Source: Microbacterium hominis
GTDB taxonomy: Bacteria; Actinomycetota; Actinomycetes; Actinomycetales; Microbacteriaceae
Assembly (NCBI RefSeq): GCF_013282805.1
Contig: NZ_CP054038.1
Coordinates: 310,001-374,000, forward strand
Length of the DNA: 64,000 nucleotides
Reading direction: 5' to 3'
The notes under the pieces: model-generated
Seen by the model: only the letters and a program-made list of their open reading frames with translations
Database searches by the model: none
What the model was told of the DNA's origin: nothing
Part shown: positions 45,643 to 54,889 of the stretch, piece by piece
How positions within the stretch are numbered: position 1 is the first letter of the stretch
How the letters are laid out: every line of letters begins with the position of its first letter
Translations under genes and position numbers: made by a program

Positions 45643-46989
45643 TCACCGGGCCGACAGCGACGCGCGGGCGCGCTCGGCGAGCCGCGCGTACCGCTCGCGC
45701 TCGGTGTCGTCATAATCCGCCCGTGCGATCGACGCCTCGATGCGGTGCAGCTGGGCCGTCAGCACCGCGCGCTGTCCCGGCCGGTGCAGACGCCAGCCGA
45801 GATCGTCGACGGCCCGCAGCAGACGCTCCGCGACATCGGCGTCGCCGGCGCCGTACCGTCGCACCTGCTGGAGTCCCACCTCGACGAGGTCGTCGAACGT
45901 GTCGCCGGCGGGGATCAATCGTGGTCGGCCGTCGTCATCGCCCCACGCGGCCGGGGGCTCGTCGATCTCGGCGAGGTCGCCCAGCAGCGCGGTGATGTGG
46001 CCGAGGGCGTGCACCGCCGTCGTCGGGTCGTTCACCCCCGGCGACAGTGCCTTGGCGGCGACATCCCCGAGCTGGCGCAGGCCGAACCCGATGTCCTGGC
46101 TCGGCGTGCGTTCGTATGCGGCCGAGAACGCGTCGAGGATGCGCGCATCGATGCCCGCCCGCTCCGCGTCGGCGCTCGCCGCGCCCGCGGCGGGCCACCA
46201 CTGCGCGAGCGGCGCCCCCTCGACGATGTTCGCGCCGACGGGCCGGAGCTCCCGCACGACCACGTCGTGCGCGACGGCGGTCTCCATCAGCGCGTGCCTG
46301 TCGACGCCGGTGAGGAATCCCGACGACGGGGCGCGCACGAGGCGTGCGTCGGACGGTGTGGCCGGGGCGGCGACGGGTCTGCCGGGACGATCGTCGGCGA
46401 GCAGGCGGATGGTCTGCGACGCCTCCCGGTGCACGTCGCGCATCATCGTCTCCACCCGCAGCTCACGGGCGAGGTGCGCGAGGAAGAACACCAGCAGCAC
46501 GACGCTGGCGAGCGTGAGCAGCGACGCGGTGGTGAGGGCGATGCGCGGCACGAACGCGGCGGCCTGGTCGGTGGCGTCCTCCACCGTGCGCAGCACCGTC
46601 AGCGAGAACGAGAACGTGCCGAGGAACAGTGCGAGCGTGGCGTGCACCATCGGGTCGGCGGAGAACATCCGCAGCAGCCGCGGCGAAGCCTGACTGCTGG
46701 CCAGCTGCAGCGCCACGACGGTGAGCGAGAAGGTCAGGGATGCCGCGGTGATAAGTGATCCGGCGATCGCCGAGAGCACGGCGCGCGCGGCATCCACCCC
46801 TCCGGAGAAGAGCAGACGCGACAGTCCGTCGGGAATCGACGGGTCGAGTGCGCGATCCAGGACGGGCAGGGCGATGCCGAGGATGACCGCCGCGATGATC
46901 GCCACCAGCGGCACAGGCCACAGGCGCGAGGCGACGGCCTCGCTGAGCACGGCGAATCGGCGCCTCATCGCACCGTCCTGCCCGGTCAT
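45643..46989 (-). CDS. DUF2254 membrane protein
   Basis: A 448-residue protein with four predicted helices in its first 180 residues (VPLVAIIAAVILGIALPVL, then SLITAASLTFSLTVVAL, ALFLGTFSFSLTVL and LLTLASVVLLVFFLAHLA). Its soluble C-terminal part contains DIGFGLRQLGDVAAKALSPGVNDPTTA, the DUF2254 signature. Function is unknown. It begins 9 nt after the ppa stop, and the TAG stop of ppa is also the first triplet of a TAGCCT box six bases before this start, so it may be read both from ppa and from its own leaderless promoter. Confidence 0.85.
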   Translation of the reverse strand: MTGQDGAMRRRFAVLSEAVASRLWPVPLVAIIAAVILGIALPVLDRALDPSIPDGLSRLLFSGGVDAARAVLSAIAGSLITAASLTFSLTVVALQLASSQASPRLLRMFSADPMVHATLALFLGTFSFSLTVLRTVEDATDQAAAFVPRIALTTASLLTLASVVLLVFFLAHLARELRVETMMRDVHREASQTIRLLADDRPGRPVAAPATPSDARLVRAPSSGFLTGVDRHALMETAVAHDVVVRELRPVGANIVEGAPLAQWWPAAGAASADAERAGIDARILDAFSAAYERTPSQDIGFGLRQLGDVAAKALSPGVNDPTTAVHALGHITALLGDLAEIDEPPAAWGDDDGRPRLIPAGDTFDDLVEVGLQQVRRYGAGDADVAERLLRAVDDLGWRLHRPGQRAVLTAQLHRIEASIARADYDDTERERYARLAERARASLSAR

Positions 46990-46995
46990 GCCCGA

Positions 46996-47001
46996 AGGCT
47001 A
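46996..47001 (-). promoter_or_regulatory. TANNNT -10 box of DUF2254, overlapping the ppa stop
   Basis: TAGCCT on the minus strand, TCGGGC, then the ATG at 46989. The first three bases are the ppa stop codon. Confidence 0.4.
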
Positions 47002-47532
47002 CAGCGTGTTGGGCGCTTCGCCCTCGCCCTGCGTGCGGGTCTCGCCCTCGTGCTCCTCGAAGCGGGTGAACGCCTCGGCGACGAGGCGCTCGGCCTCGGC
47101 GGCGTCGGCCCACTCGTCGACCTTGACCCACTTGCCGGGCTCGAGGTCCTTGTAGTGCTCGAAGAAGTGGGTGATCTCCTTCTGCAGGTACTCGGAGATG
47201 TCGGCGACGTCCTGGATGTGGGTCCAGCGCGGGTCCTTGGCGAGCACCGCCACGACCTTGTCGTCGCCGCCGGCCTCGTCGCTCATCTTGAGCACGGCGA
47301 CCGGGCGCACCTTCACGATCACGCCGGGGGCGATGTCGTGGTCGAGCAGGACCAGTACATCGAGCGGGTCGCCGTCTTCGCCGAGGGTGTTCTCGAAGAA
47401 GCCGTAGTTCGAGGGGTAGCCCATCGGCGTGTACAGGATGCGGTCGAGGAAGACGCGGCCGGTGCCGTGATCGACCTCGTACTTGATCTTGCTGTTGCGG
47501 GGGATCTCGATGACGGCGTCGTACGCGCCCAT
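46999..47532 (-). CDS. ppa: Inorganic pyrophosphatase
   Basis: A 177-residue family I soluble pyrophosphatase that hydrolyses PPi and pulls biosynthetic reactions forward. Active-site marks are EIPRNSKIKYEVDHGTGRVFLDR (residues ~9-31, given here as the conserved block), GDPLDVLVLLD near 54 with the metal-binding Asp pair, and DDKVVAVLAKDPR near 89. The ATG at 47532 has AAGGAG 9 nt upstream. Divergent from tilS. Confidence 0.96.
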   Translation of the reverse strand: MGAYDAVIEIPRNSKIKYEVDHGTGRVFLDRILYTPMGYPSNYGFFENTLGEDGDPLDVLVLLDHDIAPGVIVKVRPVAVLKMSDEAGGDDKVVAVLAKDPRWTHIQDVADISEYLQKEITHFFEHYKDLEPGKWVKVDEWADAAEAERLVAEAFTRFEEHEGETRTQGEGEAPNTL

Positions 47533-47619
47533 GCTGGTGCTCCTTCGGAAAGACTGTGCGGTTTCGGCGCGCGGGCGTCGCCCGGCGCGCGTGCCGCGTT
47601 CCAGCCTAGTCGGCTCGGA

Positions 47620-47625
47620 TACCGT
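47620..47625 (+). promoter_or_regulatory. TANNNT -10 box of leaderless tilS promoter
   Basis: TACCGT, GAACCC, then the ATG at 47632. No ribosome site. Confidence 0.5.
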
Positions 47626-47631
47626 GAACCC

Positions 47632-48627
47632 ATGGACGAGCGCCGCCCCAGCCTTCCTCCCGCCGTCGCCGAGGTCCGCCTGGCGGTGCGCCGCGCCCTC
47701 GCGACGCTGCCGGCCGGTGCGACGGTGGTCGCGGGGCTGTCGGGCGGCGCGGACTCCCTCGCCCTGGCGGCGGCCCTCGCCTTCGAGGCGCCGAAGGCGG
47801 GTGTGCGCGTGCGCGCGGTGACGGTCGATCACGGTCTCCAGCCGGGTTCCGACGAGGTCGCCGCGCGGGCGTCGCGGACGGCGACGGGGCTCGGCCTGGA
47901 GGCGCAGGTGGTGCGCGTGCAGGTCTCGGGGGAGGGCGGCCCCGAGGCGGCGGCGCGCTCGGCGCGATACGCCGCCCTGGTGGATGCCGCGCGCGCGGCA
48001 TCCGCGACCGCCGTCGTCACCGCCCACACCCTCGACGACCAGGCCGAGACGGTGCTGCTGGGGCTCGCCCGGGGTGCCGGGGCCGCGAGCCTCCAGGGGA
48101 TGGCGGCGGCGTCCGAGGTCGGGGGGATGTTGCTGCTGCGCCCGCTGCTCGAGGTGCGGCGCGCGACCACGCGGGCGGCGTGCGAGGCCGACGGCCTCGC
48201 CCCCTGGGACGATCCGCACAACCGCGACCACGCCTTCGCGCGCGTGCGTGCCCGCGAGAAGGTGCTGCCCGTGCTCGAGCGCGAGCTCGGCCCGGGCATC
48301 GCCGAAGCCCTCGCCCGCACCGCCGCGCAGCTGCGGGAGGACGCGGAGGCCTTCGACGAGATGATCGAGGAGACGATCGAGGACATCGTCGCGCACGCCG
48401 AAGCCGGCATCTCCGTCTCTGTCGCCGCGCTCGCCGCGAATCCGGCGGCGCTGCGCCACCGCATCATTCGGCACGTGGTGGCGGCCGAGTTCCACCAGCC
48501 GCTCACGCGCGTGCAGACCCTCGAGGTCGCGCGGCTGGTGACCGACTGGGCGGGGCAGGGGCCGATCGATCTTCCCGGATGCCGGGCCCGCCGCATCGGC
48601 GGACGCGTGGAGTTCACGGCGCGGTGA
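47632..48627 (+). CDS. tilS: tRNA(Ile)-lysidine synthetase
   Basis: A 331-residue PP-loop ATPase that attaches lysine to C34 of the CAU-anticodon tRNA-Ile so it reads AUA. The SGGADS ATP loop is at residues 36-42, VDHGLQ near 63, AHTLDDQAETVLLGLARGAG near 128, and RPLLEVRR near 168. The short C-terminal region is typical of actinobacterial TilS, which lack the extended tRNA-binding domain. An almost 22-bp perfect palindrome, made of GGATGCCGC and its complement, lies inside the gene at 47982-48003. Confidence 0.95.
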   Translation: MDERRPSLPPAVAEVRLAVRRALATLPAGATVVAGLSGGADSLALAAALAFEAPKAGVRVRAVTVDHGLQPGSDEVAARASRTATGLGLEAQVVRVQVSGEGGPEAAARSARYAALVDAARAASATAVVTAHTLDDQAETVLLGLARGAGAASLQGMAAASEVGGMLLLRPLLEVRRATTRAACEADGLAPWDDPHNRDHAFARVRAREKVLPVLERELGPGIAEALARTAAQLREDAEAFDEMIEETIEDIVAHAEAGISVSVAALAANPAALRHRIIRHVVAAEFHQPLTRVQTLEVARLVTDWAGQGPIDLPGCRARRIGGRVEFTAR

Positions 48628-48684
48628 GCCCGGGCGCCGGGTGCGGGGCGCGGGCGGTCGTAGCCGCGGCGGGCGCGGCATCCA

Positions 48685-48690
48685 TACACT
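48685..48690 (+). promoter_or_regulatory. TANNNT -10 box of leaderless hpt promoter
   Basis: TACACT, seven bases, then the ATG at 48698, without a ribosome site. Confidence 0.5.
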
Positions 48691-48697
48691 CGTCTGT

Positions 48698-49249
48698 ATG
48701 CGCGCCGCTGACATCGCCGACGACCTGACCGAAGTGCTCGTCACCGAAGAGCAGATCCTCGCCAAGCTCGAGGAGATCGCCGCGCGGGTCGCGGCCGACT
48801 ACGAGGGCAAGGACCTTGTGCTGGTGGGGGTGCTCAAGGGCGCCGTCATGGTGATGGCCGACTTCGCGCGAGCCCTGCCCACGCTCGTGCCGATGGACTG
48901 GATGGCCGTCTCGTCGTACGGCGCGAGCACGAAGTCCAGCGGCGTGGTGCAGATCCGCAAGGACCTCGACACCGACCTGCACGGCAAGCACGTGCTGATC
49001 GTCGAGGACATCATCGACTCGGGCCTCACCCTCAGCTGGCTGCTGGAGAACTTCGCCTCCCGCGGCGCGGCCTCGATCGAGGTGTTCGCGCTGCTGCGCA
49101 AGCCCGAGGCGGCCAAGGTCGTCGTCGACTGCAAATACGTCGGGTTCGACATCCCCACCGACTTCGTCGTCGGCTACGGCCTCGACTACGCGGAGAAGTA
49201 CCGCAACCTCCGCGACGTCGCGGTGCTCGCGCCGCACGTCTACAGCTGA
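48698..49249 (+). CDS. hpt: Hypoxanthine phosphoribosyltransferase
   Basis: A 183-residue purine salvage enzyme making IMP/GMP from hypoxanthine/guanine and PRPP. The PRPP-binding loop VEDIIDSGLT is at 102-111, LVGVLKGAVMVMADFAR near 42-58, and the base-binding KYVGFDIP..FVVGYGLDY segment near 148-170. The ATG at 48698 was preferred over an upstream ATG at 48641 because the family starts here and the -10 box lies between them. tilS-hpt-ftsH is the conserved order in actinobacteria. Confidence 0.96.
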   Translation: MRAADIADDLTEVLVTEEQILAKLEEIAARVAADYEGKDLVLVGVLKGAVMVMADFARALPTLVPMDWMAVSSYGASTKSSGVVQIRKDLDTDLHGKHVLIVEDIIDSGLTLSWLLENFASRGAASIEVFALLRKPEAAKVVVDCKYVGFDIPTDFVVGYGLDYAEKYRNLRDVAVLAPHVYS

Positions 49250-49280
49250 CCCGCACTGTACGCCCTTGGCGAATGCACAG

Positions 49281-49308
49281 ATGGCACGGAGGATCGTAGG
49301 GGTACCCT
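49281..49308 (+). promoter_or_regulatory. Weak candidate promoter of ftsH
   Basis: ATGGCA (49281-49286) and TACCCT (49303-49308) are 16 bases apart in the 134-nt gap before ftsH. The -35 match is poor. Confidence 0.25.
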
Positions 49309-49383
49309 GAATCCACCGTCGTCGGAGGGCTCTGCCTTGCCGGACGGCTCGTCGACGAAAGGGACCGGGCTCTCGCTCGCACC

Positions 49384-51393
<2,010 letters not shown>

Positions 51394-51403
51394 GCTCGGG
51401 CCC

Positions 51404-51994
51404 ATGGCCGTCGACCGGGAACGTGTGGCGGGGCTGGTGCGCGAGCTGCTCGAGGCGATCGGGGAAGACCCGGAGCGCCCGGGACTGCGACAGACCCCGA
51501 CGCGCGTCGCCGACGCGTACGCCGAGTTCTTCGGCGGCGTCGGGGAGGATGCCGCGACTCCGCTCGCGCAGACGATCTCCGTCTCGCGCGGACCGGCGCC
51601 CGACACCCTTCCCTCGGGCGCGGTGATGCTGCGCGACATCCGGTTCCGCTCGGTGTGCGAGCATCACCTGCTGCCCTTCCGGGGGCTCGCCCACGTCGCC
51701 TACCTCCCGGGCGAGCAGGTCGTCGGCCTGGGCGCGCTGCCGAAGGTGATCGACATCCTCGCCGCCCGGCCGCAGGTGCAGGAGCGGCTCGGCGAGCAGA
51801 TCGCCGATACGATCGCGGGCGCCCTCGATGCGCGGGGCGTGCTGGTGGTCCTGGATGCCGCGCACGGCTGCGTCACGATGCGCGGCGGTCAGCAGTCCGA
51901 CTCGAGCACCGTCACGATCGCCGCCCGCGGAGCGCTCGTCGAGCCCGCGGCGCGCGCCGAGCTCATCGCACTGCTGGGGGCCGCGCACGCATGA
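51404..51994 (+). CDS. folE: GTP cyclohydrolase I
   Basis: A 196-residue enzyme that converts GTP to dihydroneopterin triphosphate, the first step of folate synthesis. Zinc ligands Cys85, His88 (SVCEHHLLPF) and Cys156 (AAHGCVTMRG) are present, with GLHPRGVLV-like GALDARGVLVVL near 139-150 and the TPTRVA motif at 31-36. It starts the fol cluster; folP overlaps its end by four bases. Confidence 0.97.
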   Translation: MAVDRERVAGLVRELLEAIGEDPERPGLRQTPTRVADAYAEFFGGVGEDAATPLAQTISVSRGPAPDTLPSGAVMLRDIRFRSVCEHHLLPFRGLAHVAYLPGEQVVGLGALPKVIDILAARPQVQERLGEQIADTIAGALDARGVLVVLDAAHGCVTMRGGQQSDSSTVTIAARGALVEPAARAELIALLGAAHA

Positions 51995-52803
51995 CGCTCA
52001 TCATGGGGATCGTCAACGTGACGCCCGATTCCTTCAGCGACGGCGGACTCTACCTCGACGCCGACGCCGCCGTCGCGCACGGCCTGGCCCTGCGCGCGCA
52101 GGGCGCCGACATCCTCGATGTCGGCGGCGAGTCGACCCGGCCCGGGGCTGAGCGGGTGGCCCCGGCCCTCGAGCAGGACCGCGTGGTGCCCGTCGTGCGC
52201 GCGCTGACCCGCGCCGGGGCCGTCGTGAGCATCGACACCATGAACGCATCCACCGCCCTCGCCGCGGTGGAGGCGGGAGCCCGGTACGTGAACGACGTGT
52301 CGGCGGGCCTCGCCGACGACGCCATGCTCCGGGCCGTCGCGGGGACGGATGCCGAGTTCATCGCCGGGCACTGGCGCGGCCCGTCGGCCGACATGTACGC
52401 CCGCGCAGACTACGCCGACGTCGTCACCGAGGTGGTGCGCGAGCTCGCCGAGCGCCTGCAGGCGGCGTGGACGGCCGGCATCCCGCCGCACCGGCTGATC
52501 GTCGACCCCGGCGTCGGATTCGGCAAGAAGGGCGAGCAGAACTGGCAGGTGCTGCGCGGCCTCGAGCGCGTCGCCGGAATGGGGCCGCGGGTGCTCATCG
52601 GCACCAGCCGCAAGCGGTTCCTCGCCGAGGCTCTCGCCGGAGTGGATGCTTCGCTCGTGGTCGACCAGCGGCGTCGGGATCTCGCCACGGCCGTCACGAG
52701 TGCGCTCGCGGTGCGTGCGGGAGTGTGGGCGGTTCGGGTGCACGACGTCGCCGGCACCCGCGATGCCCTCGCGGTGGCGCAGGCCTGGGAAGGACGCGAA
52801 TGA
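51991..52803 (+). CDS. folP: Dihydropteroate synthase
   Basis: A 270-residue TIM-barrel enzyme joining 4-aminobenzoate to the pterin pyrophosphate, and the sulfonamide target. MGIVNVTPDSFSDGG (residues 5-19) and DVGGESTRPGAE (43-54) are the two family signatures; SIDTMNA near 85, DPGVGFGKK near 172 and GTSRKRFL near 205 complete the active site. The ATG at 51991 overlaps the folE stop (ATGA), which fixes the start. Confidence 0.97.
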   Translation: MTLIMGIVNVTPDSFSDGGLYLDADAAVAHGLALRAQGADILDVGGESTRPGAERVAPALEQDRVVPVVRALTRAGAVVSIDTMNASTALAAVEAGARYVNDVSAGLADDAMLRAVAGTDAEFIAGHWRGPSADMYARADYADVVTEVVRELAERLQAAWTAGIPPHRLIVDPGVGFGKKGEQNWQVLRGLERVAGMGPRVLIGTSRKRFLAEALAGVDASLVVDQRRRDLATAVTSALAVRAGVWAVRVHDVAGTRDALAVAQAWEGRE

Positions 52804-53177
52804 TGGAGACCTGGGACGAGATCACCCTCACCGGGCTGCGCGTGTTCGGCCGGCACGGCGTCTACGAGGAGGAGCGGCGGGTCGGCCAGTACTTCCTCGT
52901 CGACCTCACGCTGTTCGTCGACACGCGCACGGCCGCGGCCAGCGACGCCGTGGCCGACACCGTGCACTACGGCGAGGTGGCCGAGCGCGTGGCCGCGCTC
53001 GTCGCCGGCGACCCGGTCGACCTGCTCGAGACGCTCGTCGCCCGCATCGCGGACGATCTTCTGACCGTCGAGCTCGTGCAGGGGGTGCGGGTGACCGTCC
53101 ACAAGCCCGACGCGCCGATCCCGGTGCCGTTCGCCGACGTGTCGGTGTCGATCGTGCGCACGCGAGGGGCTTCGTGA
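52800..53177 (+). CDS. folB: Dihydroneopterin aldolase
   Basis: A 125-residue aldolase that cleaves dihydroneopterin to 6-hydroxymethyl-dihydropterin. ITLTGLRVFGRHGVYEEERR (residues 8-27) carries the substrate-binding segment with its Glu, VHYGEVAERV is near 60 and VTVHKPDAPIP, with the catalytic Lys, near 100. The start is a double ATG at 52800/52803 overlapping the folP stop. Confidence 0.96.
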   Translation: MMETWDEITLTGLRVFGRHGVYEEERRVGQYFLVDLTLFVDTRTAAASDAVADTVHYGEVAERVAALVAGDPVDLLETLVARIADDLLTVELVQGVRVTVHKPDAPIPVPFADVSVSIVRTRGAS

Positions 53178-53707
53178 ACCGCAGGCTCGCGCAGGGGTTC
53201 GCCGCCGACGTCGCTCCCGTGCACCGGATGCCGGTGCCCGCCGTCGTCGCCCTCGGGGCGAACCTCGGCGATCGCGCCGCCACCCTCGCGCAGGCCGTGG
53301 CGGAGCTGCGGCGGCTGCCGCTGGTCGACCGGGTGCAGGCGGCCGACCCGATCGAGTCGGTCGCCGTGACCCTCGACGGGCCGTCGACGGCCGCGCCGGC
53401 GTACCTGAACTCGGTGGCGATCGTGCAGACCCGACTCGCGCCCTCAGTGCTGCTCGGGTTCCTGCACGCGATCGAGGCCCGGCACGGGCGGGAGCGCACG
53501 GTGCGCTGGGGCGACCGCACCCTCGACCTCGACCTCATCGCCTACGGCGACCTCCGCAGCGACGATCCGCGGCTGCTGCTGCCGCATCCGCGTGCCGCCG
53601 AGCGGGACTTCGTGCTGGCGCCGTGGCTGGCGGTCGACCCCGACGCGGTGCTGCCGGGATCGGGGCGGGTCGATCAGCTCCTCGCCGCACTTCGGGAGGC
53701 ACGGTGA
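53174..53707 (+). CDS. folK: 2-amino-4-hydroxy-6-hydroxymethyldihydropteridine pyrophosphokinase
   Basis: A 177-residue enzyme that pyrophosphorylates hydroxymethyl-dihydropterin for FolP. ALGANLGDRAATL (residues 25-37), AYLNSVAIVQT near 76, RTVRWGDRTLDLDLIAYGD near 110 (pterin and Mg binding Asp pair) and LPHPRAAERDFVLAPW near 137 are diagnostic. The GTG start overlaps the folB stop (GTGA). Confidence 0.96.
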   Translation: MNRRLAQGFAADVAPVHRMPVPAVVALGANLGDRAATLAQAVAELRRLPLVDRVQAADPIESVAVTLDGPSTAAPAYLNSVAIVQTRLAPSVLLGFLHAIEARHGRERTVRWGDRTLDLDLIAYGDLRSDDPRLLLPHPRAAERDFVLAPWLAVDPDAVLPGSGRVDQLLAALREAR

Positions 53708-54192
53708 GACGCACGAGCGCCGGAGTCCTGGTGTTCGCCGCGGCGCTGGGCGCGGCATCCGGTTTCCTCATCGACCAGGCCCTGACGGCATCGGGCCGCT
53801 CCACCTTCACCCCCGCGCTCTCGCTGCCGGTGCTCCTGGTGCTGCTGGGTGTGCTGGTCGTGACCCTCGCCCTGCCGATCCGCCGCGCGACGCGCGGCAC
53901 CGGTCGGGTCGACCCGTTCCGGGCCGTGCGGGTGGCGATGCTCGCGAAGGCGTCGAGCATCGTCGGCGCGGCGATCGGCGGCCTGGCGCTCGGCTTCGCC
54001 CTGTTCCTCCTGAGCCGTCCGGTCCCGCCGTCGGTAGGCTCGATGGCGGCGATCCTCGTGACCGCGGGCGCCGGAGCGGTGCTCGTGGCGGCGGCCCTGG
54101 TCGCCGAGCATCTGTGCACCATCCGGAAGGACGACGATGACGAACAGCCCGGAGGCGTCGACCCCGGACTCGACCCCCACCCCCACACCTGA
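53704..54192 (+). CDS. DUF3180 membrane protein
   Basis: A 162-residue protein with four hydrophobic helices (SAGVLVFAAALGAASGFLI, SLPVLLVLLGVLVVTLALP, IVGAAIGGLALGFALFLL, ILVTAGAGAVLVAAALVA) and a short charged tail. DUF3180 proteins almost always follow folK in actinobacteria; their role is not known. The GTG start overlaps the folK stop, and its last 56 bases are also the start of the next gene in another frame. Confidence 0.88.
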   Translation: MRRTSAGVLVFAAALGAASGFLIDQALTASGRSTFTPALSLPVLLVLLGVLVVTLALPIRRATRGTGRVDPFRAVRVAMLAKASSIVGAAIGGLALGFALFLLSRPVPPSVGSMAAILVTAGAGAVLVAAALVAEHLCTIRKDDDDEQPGGVDPGLDPHPHT

Positions 54193-54889
54193 GACGGCCG
54201 CCGTCGCCGACGAGGCGCGGGCCGAGGCCGGGGCCGCGGGGTCTGGCGCCGCGGGGTCTGAAGCCGCGGGGTCTGAAGCCGCGGGGCCGGGCGCCGCGGG
54301 GTCGGCGCGGGTTCAGCCGACGGGGCCGGACACCGCGGGGTCCGACCGCGCTCAGCCGACGGGACTCGACGAGGGCACGTTCGACGGGATCGCGCAGACC
54401 CGCTCGGAGAACCGGCTCGCGCTCGCCTCGGGGGTCTGGCACCAGATCTCGCCCAAGTACGTCACGGTCCAGCTGATCTCGACCGGCTCCTTCCTCGCGC
54501 TCGTCATCGCCGCGACCTTGGCCCTCACGCTGTGGCTGCACCAGACCTGGGCGTGGATTCCGGGCGGCATCCTCACGGTCATCATGGTGTGGACCCTCGC
54601 GATCCTGCCGCGTCAGGCCCGCTCGATCGGCTATCAGCTGCGCTCCGACGACCTCGTGTTCCGGCGCGGCATCCTCTGGCAGCGCATGGTCGCGGTGCCG
54701 TACGGCCGGATGCAGCTCGTCGACATCACCCACGGGCCGCTGGACCGCGGCTTCGGCATCGCGCAGCTGAAATTCGTGACCGCCGCCGCGGCCACCGGGG
54801 TCGTCATCCCCGGGCTGTCGCAGCAGAACGCCGAGACCCTCCGCGACCATCTGATCGCGGTCGCCGAGAGCAGGCGGACCGGGCTGTGA
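54137..54889 (+). CDS. Membrane protein with bacterial PH (bPH2/YdbS-like) domain
   Basis: A 250-residue protein. Residues 1-80 are low complexity, including a five-copy repeat of an AAGSE-like pentapeptide. Two membrane helices follow (QLISTGSFLALVIAATLALT and TWAWIPGGILTVIMVWTLA), then a bPH2 domain with YQLRSDDLVFRRGILWQRMVAVPYGRMQLVDI and the final LSQQNAETLRDHL. It pairs with the larger PH protein downstream, as in YdbS/YdbT, where loss sensitises Bacillus to antimicrobial peptides. GGAAGG lies 6 nt before the ATG, which is inside the DUF3180 gene. Confidence 0.88.
   Translation: MTNSPEASTPDSTPTPTPETAAVADEARAEAGAAGSGAAGSEAAGSEAAGPGAAGSARVQPTGPDTAGSDRAQPTGLDEGTFDGIAQTRSENRLALASGVWHQISPKYVTVQLISTGSFLALVIAATLALTLWLHQTWAWIPGGILTVIMVWTLAILPRQARSIGYQLRSDDLVFRRGILWQRMVAVPYGRMQLVDITHGPLDRGFGIAQLKFVTAAAATGVVIPGLSQQNAETLRDHLIAVAESRRTGL
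54233..54307 (+). repeat. 15-bp in-frame tandem repeat, five copies
   Basis: Five consecutive units of GCCGCGGGGTCTGAA or close variants encode the AAGSE/AAGPG repeat in the PH protein. Copies two and three are identical. Multiples of three preserve the frame, so copy-number changes would only alter linker length. Confidence 0.85.
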
